A stretch of DNA of 64,000 nt, from contig NZ_JMDW01000012.1 of NCBI RefSeq assembly GCF_000691525.1, positions 124,001 to 188,000 of the forward strand. The letters are read 5' to 3'. Under the pieces are notes generated by a model, which saw only the letters and a program-made list of their open reading frames with translations, was not told the DNA's origin and did no database searches. The position numbers and the translations under genes are program-made. Source of the DNA: Mycolicibacterium neoaurum ATCC 25795 (GTDB taxonomy: Bacteria > Actinomycetota > Actinomycetes > Mycobacteriales > Mycobacteriaceae). Within the stretch, counting starts at the first letter, position 1. Each line of letters starts with the position of its first letter. Shown piece after piece: positions 24,195 through 31,978 of this stretch.

Positions 24195-25780
24195 CCGCCG
24201 GTCAACACCCCCTCTGCCAGCTCGAGGCGCCGGTCAATCCCGATGTTGGCCAGGAAGCTGTGGTCATGGCTGACCACCACGAAAGCACCGCGGTAGGCGT
24301 TGAGCGCCGACTCCAGCTGCGCGACGCTGGCCAGATCGAGATTGTTGGTCGGCTCGTCGAGCAGCAAGAGCTGGGGAGCGGGCTCGGCGAACAGCACACA
24401 CGCCAGGGTTGCCCGCAGCCGCTCGCCACCGGAGAGCGCGGCGATCGGCAGGTCGATGCGGTCGCCCCGGAACAGGAACTGCGCCAACAGGTGCCGCCGC
24501 CGGGTGATCGACAGACCGGGCGCGGAGACCGCCAGACTGTCGGCCACCGTGGACCGCTCGTTGAGGAGGTCCAGACGCTGGGACAGGTAGGCGATCCGCC
24601 CGTCACCACGCTGCACGACGCCGCCACCGGGTTCGAGATCACCGGCGATGATGCGCAGCAACGTCGACTTCCCTGCCCCGTTGCCACCGGTCAGTGCGAT
24701 GCGCTCCGGGCCACGGATGTCCAGCTCGATATCCGCGAAAACCCGTGACGACAAGCCGGTTCCGCTGAACAACACCCGGCCGGCGGTTACCTCGGTCTCC
24801 GGCAGATCGAGGGCGACCACGTCATCCTCACGTAGGGCACGCTCAGCATCGTCGAGGCGACTGCGGGCGTCACCGACGCGCCGTGCGTGCACGTCGTCGG
24901 CCTTGGCCGCGGACAGTTGGGCATCCCGTTTCAACTTACCCGCAACAATTTTCGGCAAGCCGGCATCCTTGAGATTGCGTTTGGCGGTGGATGCCCGCTT
25001 GTCGGCGCGTTCTCTGGCCTGCTGCATCTGCTGCTTCTGCCGTTTGAGCTCCCGCTCGGCATTGCGGATGTTGTTCTCAGCCAACTCCTGTGCCGACTGC
25101 ACCGCAGCCTGGTAGTCGGTGAACCCGCCACCGAAGTGCGACACCTCACCGTCCCGCAGTTCGGCGATACCGTCCATCCGGTCCAACAGCACCCGGTCGT
25201 GACTCACCACGACCAGGCATCCTCCGAAATCGTCGAGAGCCGCGTAGAGACGTTGCCGCGCATAGGTATCCAAGTTGTTGGTGGGTTCGTCGAGCAGTAG
25301 CACATCGGGGTGACGCAGCAGCTGTGCGGTCAGCCCGAGCGAGACCACCTGCCCACCGGAGAGTGTGGACAGCGGCCGGTCCAGCTCCAGGTCCGCAAGG
25401 CCCAGCCGGTCGAGCTGGGCGCGCGACCGTTCGGCGATATCCCAGTCGTCACCGATCGCGGCGAACACCTGCTCGCTCGCATCGCCTGCGGCCAGCGCAT
25501 CCAGCGCCGTCAGCACCGCGGTGATGCCGAGGACGTCGGACACCGTGTGCCGGGCCAGGAACGGCAGATTCTGCGGCAGGTAGCCGAGCACCCCGTCCAC
25601 CGTGAGGCTGCCTGCGGTCGGTGTCAGTTCTCCGGCGATGAGCCGCAGCAGGGTGGTCTTGCCCGCGCCGTTGGGCGCGACGAGGCCGGTGCGGCCACGG
25701 CCGAACGAAGACGACAGCTCGTCGAACACGACGGTGCCATCGGGCCAGTTGAACGAAAGATGGGACAGCACAATAGACAT
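24191..25780 (-). CDS. ABC-F family ATPase, candidate antibiotic-resistance ribosome protection factor
   Basis: A 529-residue protein with two ABC domains and no membrane segment. Walker A motifs: APNGAGKTT (near residue 36) and GGNGAGKST (near residue 345). Signatures: STLSGGQ and AALSGGE. Walker B: LLLDEPTNNLD twice. The inter-domain linker (about residues 215-300) is rich in Lys/Arg/Gln coiled coil, as in ABC-F proteins that enter the ribosomal E site. Resistance-type ABC-F proteins displace macrolides, lincosamides or pleuromutilins. Whether this one does is inferred from the leader peptide upstream, a hallmark of antibiotic-inducible members. A GGGGAG Shine-Dalgarno sequence lies 7 nt before the ATG. 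Housekeeping ABC-F roles remain possible. Confidence 0.85.
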   Translation of the reverse strand: MSIVLSHLSFNWPDGTVVFDELSSSFGRGRTGLVAPNGAGKTTLLRLIAGELTPTAGSLTVDGVLGYLPQNLPFLARHTVSDVLGITAVLTALDALAAGDASEQVFAAIGDDWDIAERSRAQLDRLGLADLELDRPLSTLSGGQVVSLGLTAQLLRHPDVLLLDEPTNNLDTYARQRLYAALDDFGGCLVVVSHDRVLLDRMDGIAELRDGEVSHFGGGFTDYQAAVQSAQELAENNIRNAERELKRQKQQMQQARERADKRASTAKRNLKDAGLPKIVAGKLKRDAQLSAAKADDVHARRVGDARSRLDDAERALREDDVVALDLPETEVTAGRVLFSGTGLSSRVFADIELDIRGPERIALTGGNGAGKSTLLRIIAGDLEPGGGVVQRGDGRIAYLSQRLDLLNERSTVADSLAVSAPGLSITRRRHLLAQFLFRGDRIDLPIAALSGGERLRATLACVLFAEPAPQLLLLDEPTNNLDLASVAQLESALNAYRGAFVVVSHDHSFLANIGIDRRLELAEGVLTGG

Positions 25781-25788
25781 GAGGGAGC

Positions 25789-25848
25789 TCCCCGGAAATG
25801 AAGAGGACGGTGGACGACAGCAGAAATCTCGGGGACTTACCCGGAGAT
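25789..25848 (-). promoter_or_regulatory. Alternative hairpins in the ABC-F mRNA leader
   Basis: Stem 1 pairs 25848-25840 (the last three sense codons of the leader peptide) with 25834-25826: nine positions, one C-C mismatch, loop TAAGT containing the stop codon. Stem 2 pairs 25835-25830 (TCCCCG) with 25794-25789 (CGGGGA), which covers most of the ABC-F Shine-Dalgarno sequence. The stems share one strand and exclude each other. A ribosome positioned on the leader peptide would therefore change access to the ABC-F start. Confidence 0.5.
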
Positions 25849-25875
25849 GTCGTCGATTCCCAGCACGAAAACCAT
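25837..25875 (-). CDS. 12-residue leader peptide upstream of the ABC-F gene
   Basis: ATG at 25875, twelve sense codons (MVFVLGIDDISG), stop TAA at 25839-25837. It begins 13 bp after the dapE stop and ends 56 bp before the ABC-F start. Its last codons form one arm of hairpin stem 1. Size, position and overlap with mutually exclusive stems resemble the leader peptides of antibiotic-inducible resistance genes. No ribosome binding site is clear, so its translation is inferred. Confidence 0.45.
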   Translation of the reverse strand: MVFVLGIDDISG

Positions 25876-25888
25876 GCTACCCATCGGG

Positions 25889-26956
25889 TCAAGCAGTTAA
25901 ATACGCCCGCAGGGTCTCGGTCGTCGCGGTGATCGCGCTGACGTCGACATGTTCGTCGACCTTATGCGCCAAGTTCGGGTCACCCGGACCGTAGTTCACC
26001 GCGGCGATGCCCAGCGCGGCGAAGCGGGACACGTCGGTCCAGCCGTACTTGGCGCGCACCTGTCCCCCGGCCGCGGCAACCAGTGCCGCCGCGGCGGGAT
26101 TGGCCAGCCCCGGCAACGCGCCGGCGGCCGCGTCGGTGGTCTCGCACGTCACGTCGAGGCCCGCGAGCACCTCGTGCACGTGCGCCACCGCCTGCTCGAC
26201 ACTGCGGTCAGGGGCGAAGCGGAAATTGATGGTCACCGACGCCGTGTCGGGAATGACATTGCCGGCGATGCCACCGTCGATGCGCACCGCCGACAATCCC
26301 TCGCGGTACACGCAGCCGTCGATGTCCACGCTGCGGGCCTGATACCGGGACAGCCTGTCGAGCACGGCGCCGAGTTTGTGGATGGCGTTGTCGCCCAGCC
26401 ATGATCGCGCCGAATGCGCACGGGTGCCGGTGGCCGTGGCCACCACGCGGATGGTTCCCTGGCAGCCCGCCTCGATGAAACCACCGGAGGGCTCCCCCAG
26501 GATCGCCACATCGGCGGCCAGCCAGTCGGGCAGCTCGCGCTCGATGCGGCCCAGGCCGTTGGCGCTGGACTCGATCTCCTCGCAGTCGTACATGACCAGG
26601 GTCAGATCATGGGCGGGCTCGGCGATCGTCGCGGCCAGGTGCAGAAACACCGCGTCCCCGGATTTCATGTCCGAGGTGCCGCAGCCGTACATCAGGTCGC
26701 CCTCGCGACGGCTTGGCACGTTGTCGGCGGCGGGCACGGTGTCGGTGTGCCCGGCCAGCAGTACCCGGGAGCTGCGGCCCAGGTTGGTGCGCGCCAGCAC
26801 CGCGTTCCCGTTGCGGACGACCTCGAAGTGCGGGGCCTGCGCCCGCAGCGCGGACTCGATCTCGTCGGCGATGCGCTGCTCGTGGCGCGACTCGCTGGGG
26901 ATGTCCACCAGGGCGGCGGTCAGGGTGATCGGGTCGGCGCGCAGGTCTAGCCCCAT
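25889..26956 (-). CDS. dapE: Succinyl-diaminopimelate desuccinylase
   Basis: A 355-residue M20-family metallopeptidase that releases LL-diaminopimelate from its N-succinyl form for lysine and peptidoglycan synthesis. Metal ligands are seen in LLAGHTDTVP (His/Asp), YGCGTSDMKSGDA (Asp), MYDCEEIES (catalytic Glu-Glu) and AHKVDEHV (His). The frame is open upstream to 27226, but that would overlap dapD on the other strand. ATG 26956 (MGLDLRADPITLTAALVDIPSESR) matches Rv1202 in sequence and length. It is divergent from dapD, one pathway step away. Confidence 0.94.
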   Translation of the reverse strand: MGLDLRADPITLTAALVDIPSESRHEQRIADEIESALRAQAPHFEVVRNGNAVLARTNLGRSSRVLLAGHTDTVPAADNVPSRREGDLMYGCGTSDMKSGDAVFLHLAATIAEPAHDLTLVMYDCEEIESSANGLGRIERELPDWLAADVAILGEPSGGFIEAGCQGTIRVVATATGTRAHSARSWLGDNAIHKLGAVLDRLSRYQARSVDIDGCVYREGLSAVRIDGGIAGNVIPDTASVTINFRFAPDRSVEQAVAHVHEVLAGLDVTCETTDAAAGALPGLANPAAAALVAAAGGQVRAKYGWTDVSRFAALGIAAVNYGPGDPNLAHKVDEHVDVSAITATTETLRAYLTA

Positions 26957-26964
26957 GACGGTCA

Positions 26965-26982
26965 ACCGTAGTCCAGTAACGT
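26965..26982. promoter_or_regulatory. Compact divergent dapE/dapD promoters
   Basis: Only 34 bp separate the two starts. On the minus strand TACGGT (26970-26965) is 8 nt before ATG 26956. On the plus strand TAACGT (26977-26982) is 8 nt before GTG 26991. Both transcripts should be leaderless, and the two polymerases would compete for the same DNA. Confidence 0.45.
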
Positions 26983-26990
26983 AGGCCGAC

Positions 26991-27935
26991 GTGACTGCCG
27001 CATCTGGCGTCGGCCTGGCCACCATCGCCGCCGACGGAACCGTCCTGGACACCTGGTTTCCCAACCCTGAGCTGACCGGCGACGGCAGCACCGGCACGGT
27101 GCGCCTGTCGGTGGCCGAGCTGACCGACGCGCTCACCGCACTGACCGGCCCGGACGCCGATCGTGACGTCGAGGTCGTGGCCGTGCGCACCAGCATCGCC
27201 TCGCTCGACGACAAGCCCGTCGACACCTATGACGCCTATCTCCGGCTGCACCTGCTCAGCCACCGGCTGACCAAGCCCCACGAGGCCAACCTCGACGGCA
27301 TTTTCGGGCTGCTGGCCAATGTGGTGTGGACCAACTTCGGCCCGGCCGCAGTCGAGGGTTTCGAGCTGGTGCGCGCCAAGCTGCGCAGCCGCGGTGCGGT
27401 CGCGGTCTACGGGGTGGACAAGTTCCCACGGATGGTCGACTACGTGTTGCCCGCCGGGGTGCGCATCGCCGACGCCGACCGCGTCCGCCTGGGTGCCCAC
27501 CTGGCCCGCGGGACCACCGTGATGCACGAGGGCTTCGTCAACTTCAACGCCGGCACCCTGGGCAACTCGATGGTCGAGGGTCGCATCTCGGCCGGTGTCG
27601 TGGTCGATGACGGTTCCGATATCGGCGGCGGCGCCTCGATCATGGGCACGCTGTCCGGCGGCGGCAAAGAGGTCATCTCGATCGGGAAGCGCTGCCTGCT
27701 GGGCGCCAACGCCGGTGTGGGCATCTCGCTGGGCGACGATTGCGTCGTCGAAGCGGGGCTCTATGTCACCGGCGGCACCAAGGTCACCACCGGGGACGGC
27801 CAGACCATCAAGGCCAAGGAGCTGTCCGGGTCGAACAACCTGCTGTTCCGCCGCAACTCGGTGTCCGGCGCGGTGGAGGTCGTCAAGCGCGACGGCACCG
27901 GCATCACGCTGAACGAGGCGCTGCACGCCAACTGA
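26991..27935 (+). CDS. dapD: Tetrahydrodipicolinate N-succinyltransferase
   Basis: A 314-residue enzyme transferring succinyl from succinyl-CoA to tetrahydrodipicolinate, upstream of DapC and DapE in diaminopimelate synthesis. The C-terminal half is a left-handed beta-helix of hexapeptide repeats (GAHLARGTTVMHEGFVNFNAG, then SIMGTLSGGGKEVISIGKRCLLGANAGVGISLGD). This is the actinobacterial DapD type, longer at the N-terminus than proteobacterial DapD. GTG start. Equivalent to Rv1201c. It ends just before a palindromic terminator-like element. Confidence 0.94.
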   Translation: MTAASGVGLATIAADGTVLDTWFPNPELTGDGSTGTVRLSVAELTDALTALTGPDADRDVEVVAVRTSIASLDDKPVDTYDAYLRLHLLSHRLTKPHEANLDGIFGLLANVVWTNFGPAAVEGFELVRAKLRSRGAVAVYGVDKFPRMVDYVLPAGVRIADADRVRLGAHLARGTTVMHEGFVNFNAGTLGNSMVEGRISAGVVVDDGSDIGGGASIMGTLSGGGKEVISIGKRCLLGANAGVGISLGDDCVVEAGLYVTGGTKVTTGDGQTIKAKELSGSNNLLFRRNSVSGAVEVVKRDGTGITLNEALHAN

Positions 27936-27942
27936 GTCGACG

Positions 27943-27999
27943 CGAGCGTTGGCTTGTGTGCGTCCACAGCGCGATTTTTGGCACACAAGCCGACGTTCG
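27943..27999. repeat. Palindromic element, copy 3, between dapD and the VOC gene
   Basis: Arms 27943-27961 and 27981-27999 pair over 19 positions with two G-T wobbles around a 19-nt loop. The base begins CGAGCGT, related to the other copies. It lies between two convergent stop codons and is probably a bidirectional terminator. Confidence 0.75.
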
Positions 28000-28008
28000 G
28001 CGGGCAAG

Positions 28009-28347
28009 TCAGAGGATGCAGAACTCGTTGCCCTCCGGGTCGGCCAGCACGACCCAACTCTGCTCGCCCTGGCCGATGTCGACTTCGGTGGCGCCCAGCT
28101 CGAGCAGCCGGGCCACCTCGGCGGCCTGATCGTCGGGCCGGAAGTCCAGGTGGATGCGGTTCTTGACCACCTTCGCGTCGTCGACGGCGAGGAACAGCCA
28201 CTTCGGGCCATGGCCGGGTGGCGGGGTCAGCACCACATCACCGTCGGCGTCGGTGTGCGCGGGCCAGTCCAGCACCCGCGACCACCACTGGCCGAGCGCC
28301 TCCGGGTCATGGGCGTCGATGCAGATCTCGTCAAAGGTCAAAGACAT
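28009..28347 (-). CDS. VOC-superfamily (glyoxalase-like) protein
   Basis: A 112-residue single-module vicinal-oxygen-chelate protein (glyoxalase-like DUF family). It starts MSLTFDEICIDAHDPEALGQWWSRVLDW, a typical beta-alpha-beta opening, and ends WVVLADPEGNEFCIL, the classic PEGNEFC closing strand. Such short actinobacterial members act as dimers, and their substrates are usually unknown. HxE metal residues are only partly recognisable (His13, Glu108). It converges with dapD and lies downstream of fadD36 in the same direction, across a repetitive 91-bp gap. Confidence 0.85.
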   Translation of the reverse strand: MSLTFDEICIDAHDPEALGQWWSRVLDWPAHTDADGDVVLTPPPGHGPKWLFLAVDDAKVVKNRIHLDFRPDDQAAEVARLLELGATEVDIGQGEQSWVVLADPEGNEFCIL

Positions 28348-28362
28348 GGTCGACTCCCGCGT

Positions 28363-28435
28363 TCGCTCCGGTCCTCACTCGCCCCTCGCTGCGATCCTCA
28401 CTCACGCCCGTCTCCCACACATTCGCCCGTCTCCC
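28363..28435 (-). repeat. Purine-rich short direct repeats before the VOC gene
   Basis: Read on the plus strand, two 18-bp units at 28363-28380 and 28386-28403 (both ending TCCTCACTC) have period 23. Two identical 12-bp units CGCCCGTCTCCC at 28405 and 28424 have period 19. On the minus strand this is a purine-rich leader just before the VOC start. Function unknown. Confidence 0.6.
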
Positions 28436-28438
28436 GGA

Positions 28439-29839
28439 TCACTTGGTCAGCTCCTTCTTGAGCACCTTGCCCATCGCGTTGCGCGGCAGACTCTCGACGA
28501 TGCGCACCTCACGCGGCCGCTTGTGCACCGAAAGCTGTTCGGCCACAAAGTCGATCACCCGCTGCGGCTCGACATCCCCGACGACGAAGGCGACGATGCG
28601 CTGTCCCAGATCCGCATCGGGCAGCCCGACGACCGCCACCTCCTCGATGCCGGCATACCCGAGCAGGACGGTCTCGATCTCACCGGCGCCGATCCGGTAC
28701 CCACCGGACTTGATCAGATCCACCGACTCGCGGCCAACGATGCGATGCATGCCATCTGCATCGATCACCGCGACATCGCCGGTACGGAACCAGCCGTCGG
28801 GATCGAAGGCCTCGGCGGTGGCATCCTCGCGGTTGAGATAACCCGTGAACACGGTGGGCCCCTTGAGCTGCAGGTGACCGATCGTCTCACCGTCGTGCGG
28901 CACGAGCGCACCGTCCTCGTCGACAAGGCGGGTCTGCACCCCGTCCAGCGGCAGCCCGACCCACCCGGGACGCCGCTCACCGTCGGCCCTGGTGCTCAGC
29001 GTGATCAGTGATTCGGTGCTGCCATACCGCTCGACGGGCGCATGCCCGGTCAGCCGGACCAATTCGTCGAACACCGGCACCGGAAGGGCCGCGCTACCGG
29101 ACACCAGCAGCCGGGCCCCCGCCAGTGCACGCGCGGCCCGCTCGTCGGCGGCGATCCGCGACCACACCGTGGGCACCCCGAAGTACAGCGAACCGCGCGC
29201 CTCGGCGTAACCGGCCGGTGACGGTTTCCCGGTGTGCACGAACCGGTTTCCGATCCGCAACGAGCCGAGCAGACCCAACACCAGACCATGAACGTGAAAC
29301 AGCGGCAGCCCGTGCACCAGGGTGTCCTCGGCCGTCCACTGCCAGGCATCGGAGAGTCCGTCGATATCGGCGGCGATGGCCTGCCTGCTGATCTTGACGC
29401 CCTTGGGCAGTCCGGTGGTGCCCGAGGTGTACATGATGATCGCCGTCGACTGCGGCGCCGGCTCGGCGTAGCGATGCCAGGACCGCGCGTGCATGCGCAC
29501 CGGAATATGCGGCAGGCCTTCGGTTTCGGCGGGCAGCTCACCGAGCCAGGCCTGGGCAGCCGAGTCGTTCAGCAGATGGGCGCGCTCGGTGGCACCGACA
29601 TCGGGCGGCACCGGGACGAACGGCACACCCGCGATCAGGCACCCGATGACCGCCAGCACCGTGGTGGCCGTCGGGGTGGCCAGGATGGCCACCCGTTGCG
29701 CCCGCGCGACCCGTTCGGCGACCGAGGTTCCGGCCCCCACCAGGTCGCTGCGACTCAGGCTCACTCCATCGATGCGCACGGCGTCGGCAAGGTCGTGCCC
29801 GGCGGCGACCGCAGCCGGGTCCAGCGAGGTCAGCAACAC
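28439..29839 (-). CDS. fadD36: Acyl-CoA synthetase FadD36
   Basis: A 466-residue adenylate-forming enzyme, shorter than typical FadD proteins. AMP-binding P-loop IIMYTSGTTGLPKGVK is at about residues 132-147, with YGSTESLI, GWFRTGDVA and the C-terminal catalytic lysine region LPRNAMGKVLKKEL. Its length and motifs resemble malonyl-CoA synthetases (MatB-like) as much as fatty-acyl ligases, so the substrate is uncertain. GTG start at 29839. It is divergent from a Nudix gene with overlapping leaderless promoters. Equivalent to Rv1193. Confidence 0.88.
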   Translation of the reverse strand: MLLTSLDPAAVAAGHDLADAVRIDGVSLSRSDLVGAGTSVAERVARAQRVAILATPTATTVLAVIGCLIAGVPFVPVPPDVGATERAHLLNDSAAQAWLGELPAETEGLPHIPVRMHARSWHRYAEPAPQSTAIIMYTSGTTGLPKGVKISRQAIAADIDGLSDAWQWTAEDTLVHGLPLFHVHGLVLGLLGSLRIGNRFVHTGKPSPAGYAEARGSLYFGVPTVWSRIAADERAARALAGARLLVSGSAALPVPVFDELVRLTGHAPVERYGSTESLITLSTRADGERRPGWVGLPLDGVQTRLVDEDGALVPHDGETIGHLQLKGPTVFTGYLNREDATAEAFDPDGWFRTGDVAVIDADGMHRIVGRESVDLIKSGGYRIGAGEIETVLLGYAGIEEVAVVGLPDADLGQRIVAFVVGDVEPQRVIDFVAEQLSVHKRPREVRIVESLPRNAMGKVLKKELTK

Positions 29840-29846
29840 CCCTGCG

Positions 29847-29856
29847 AGGTTACTCT
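29847..29856. promoter_or_regulatory. Overlapping divergent -10 boxes of fadD36 and the Nudix gene
   Basis: On the minus strand TAACCT (29852-29847) is 7 nt before GTG 29839. On the plus strand TACTCT (29851-29856) is 6 nt before ATG 29863. The two hexamers share two base pairs, so the promoters cannot both be occupied. Confidence 0.45.
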
Positions 29857-29862
29857 TGGGCC

Positions 29863-30402
29863 ATGGCCCGGATCGAACGGCTGTCCAGTCGTGAGGTATA
29901 CCGCAACAATTGGATGACGGTGCGCGAGGATGCCATCCGCAGGCCCGACGGCAGCGAGGGCATCTACGGCGTCATCGACAAGCCCACGTACGCACTCGTG
30001 ATCGCCCGTGACGCGGACAGGTTCCACCTGGTCGAGCAGTATCGGTATCCGATCGGGTTGCGGCGCTGGGAATTCCCGCAGGGCACCGCACCGGATCTGG
30101 CCGACCTGGAACCCGAGGAGCTGGCCGCCCGCGAGTTGCGGGAGGAGACCGGGCTGCGGGCCGGATCTCTGGTGCGGCTGGGCATGCTGGACGTGGCCCC
30201 CGGGATGAGCAGCCAACGCGGCTGGGTCTTCCTGGCCACCGGATTGCACGAGGGTGCTCATGAGCGTGAGCACGAAGAGCAGGACATGCGCAGCGAGTGG
30301 TTCACGGCCACCCAGATCGAGGAGATGATCCGCGGCGGCGCGATCACCGACGCGCAGACCATTGCGGCATGGGCCATGGTCCTGCTGTCCGAACGGAATT
30401 GA
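29863..30402 (+). CDS. Nudix hydrolase (ADP-ribose/nucleoside-diphosphate-sugar type)
   Basis: A 179-residue hydrolase. The Nudix region is EPEELAARELREETGLRAGS (about residues 84-103), containing the RELREETG core with metal-binding glutamates. The preceding FPQGTAP is the loop seen in ADP-ribose and related pyrophosphatases, and the spacing before REL is slightly atypical. It hydrolyses nucleoside diphosphates linked to another moiety; the substrate cannot be read from the sequence. An intrinsic-terminator-like hairpin follows. Confidence 0.85.
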   Translation: MARIERLSSREVYRNNWMTVREDAIRRPDGSEGIYGVIDKPTYALVIARDADRFHLVEQYRYPIGLRRWEFPQGTAPDLADLEPEELAARELREETGLRAGSLVRLGMLDVAPGMSSQRGWVFLATGLHEGAHEREHEEQDMRSEWFTATQIEEMIRGGAITDAQTIAAWAMVLLSERN

Positions 30403-30411
30403 CACCGGAAT

Positions 30412-30465
30412 TGCGTCACAATGTGGTCTCTAATTGACGCAGCGGATATGACGATCCGCATTTTT
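30412..30465 (+). terminator. Hairpin with U-tract downstream of the Nudix gene
   Basis: GCGGAT (30442-30447) pairs with ATCCGC (30454-30459) around 6 nt and is followed by ATTTTT (30460-30465), a canonical intrinsic terminator shape that is unusual in mycobacteria. Just upstream, TGCGTCA (30412-30418) and TGACGCA (30435-30441) form a second stem with a 16-nt loop that abuts the first. Confidence 0.55.
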
Positions 30466-30523
30466 GTCAGAACCCGCAGTTACGGTTGGACAGAGCTGAT
30501 TCCACGACTGAAATGGGAAAGGG

Positions 30524-31018
30524 ATGTTGGTCCGTCGACTGTGCGCCGCGCTTGCCGCCCTCGTGGTGGCCGGCCTCTTTCCCGCACCCTCTGCCGGCGC
30601 TGCAGCCCAGTGGTGGAACGGTCGCTATCAGGTCGTGAGCTACGCCTCGCAGAAGAACGGCACCAGCGTCGCGGCGCGGCAGCCGGAGGGTGACCTGACG
30701 GCGCTCTACACATTCGCCACCGCCTGCGGCACCGCGTGTGTGGCGACCGTCGTGGACGGGCCGGCGCCGTCGAATCCCACCATCCCGCAACCGCAGCGCT
30801 ACACCTGGAGCGCAGGCAAATGGACATTCAGCTACAACTGGCAGTGGGAGTGCTTCCGCGGTGAGGGGTTACCGCGGGTATACAGCCCCGCACAGTCGTG
30901 GGTCACCTACACGCCGCAGCCCGACGGGTCGTTGCAGGGCAGTTGGTACACCGACATCCTCAGCGGGCCGTGCCGCGGTAACGTGCTGATCCCGGCCGCG
31001 GCATTCCCCGCTCCCTGA
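30524..31018 (+). CDS. Exported hypothetical protein
   Basis: A 164-residue protein with a Sec-type signal peptide: RR near the N-terminus, hydrophobic core LCAALAALVVAGLF, and probable cleavage after PSAGA. The mature part is rich in Trp, Tyr and Pro (QWWNGRYQVVSYASQKNGTSVA, WTFSYNWQWECF) with four or five cysteines likely to form disulphides outside the cell. It resembles small secreted mycobacterial proteins of unknown function. No catalytic motif is seen. The A-rich sequence GAAAGGG lies directly before the ATG. It converges with putB, 12 bp away. Confidence 0.75.
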   Translation: MLVRRLCAALAALVVAGLFPAPSAGAAAQWWNGRYQVVSYASQKNGTSVAARQPEGDLTALYTFATACGTACVATVVDGPAPSNPTIPQPQRYTWSAGKWTFSYNWQWECFRGEGLPRVYSPAQSWVTYTPQPDGSLQGSWYTDILSGPCRGNVLIPAAAFPAP

Positions 31019-31030
31019 CGTCCCTGACGA

Positions 31031-31978
31031 TCAGTCCCGCAATGCGCGCAGGAAGAACATGAGGTTCGCGGGTCGTTCGGCGAGACGGCGCACGAAGTAG
31101 CCGTACCACTGCGAACCGAAGGGCACGTACACCCGGACGCGAGCACCGGCGTCGGCGAGCCGTCGCTGCTCGTCATCGCGGATCCCATAGAGCATCTGAT
31201 ACTCGAAATCACCACTGCCACGGTCATATTCGGCCACCAGACCAGGCACCCTTTCGATGATCGCCGGATCGTGCGAGGCGACCATCGGGTAGCCGGGTCC
31301 CGCCATCAGGATCCGCAGGCACCGCAGATAGGACTCGGTGACCTCTTCGGCATCGCGGTGGGCCACCGAGGCCGGTTCGTCATAGGCGCCCTTGCACAGC
31401 CGGATCCGTGAATCGGCCAGTTCGGCACAATCGGCCGGGGTGCGTTTCAGATAGGCCTGCAGCACCGTGCCCACCCACCCGAAATCGACCCGCAGGTCCC
31501 GCACGATCGACAGGGTCGAATCGGTGGTGGTGTGATCTTCGGCGTCGACGGTCACCCACACCCCGACTTCGGCGGCCCGCTCGCAGATGATGCGGGCATT
31601 CTCCAGCGCCACCTTCTCACCGTCGTGAGCGAGGGCCTGGCCGAGGGCGGACAGTTTGAGAGATACCTCCAGCGGTCTTACCGCCGAGTCGGTCTCGGCG
31701 CGGGCGTGCAGCGCACCCAGCAGACCGAGATAGGCCTGCACCGTGGCCCGGGCGGTCGCGATATCGGTGACATCCTCACCGAGATGGTCGATGGACACCA
31801 TCCGTCCGGAGTCCCGAAGGTCGGCCACCGATTCCATGGCGTCCTGCACGGTGTCACCGGGCACGAATCGATGCACCACCTCCCGGGTGATCGGCAGTCG
31901 TTGCGCGGTGCGGCGCAACCCGTCGCGTCGGGCGGCGGCCAGAATTGCGGGACGGGCCACCCGGGTGAACACGCTCAT
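31031..31978 (-). CDS. putB: Proline dehydrogenase
   Basis: A 315-residue monofunctional FAD enzyme that oxidises proline to pyrroline-5-carboxylate and passes electrons to the respiratory chain. The TIM-barrel motifs include EVSLKLSALGQAL, VTVDAEDHTTTD, RLCKGAYDEPA and the terminal YVPFGSQWYGYFVRRLAERPAN that binds FAD/substrate. ATG 31978 overlaps the pruA stop by one base with GGAGG about 7 nt upstream, so it was preferred to a GTG at 31981. Translational coupling to pruA keeps the two pathway enzymes balanced. Equivalent to Rv1188. Confidence 0.94.
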   Translation of the reverse strand: MSVFTRVARPAILAAARRDGLRRTAQRLPITREVVHRFVPGDTVQDAMESVADLRDSGRMVSIDHLGEDVTDIATARATVQAYLGLLGALHARAETDSAVRPLEVSLKLSALGQALAHDGEKVALENARIICERAAEVGVWVTVDAEDHTTTDSTLSIVRDLRVDFGWVGTVLQAYLKRTPADCAELADSRIRLCKGAYDEPASVAHRDAEEVTESYLRCLRILMAGPGYPMVASHDPAIIERVPGLVAEYDRGSGDFEYQMLYGIRDDEQRRLADAGARVRVYVPFGSQWYGYFVRRLAERPANLMFFLRALRD

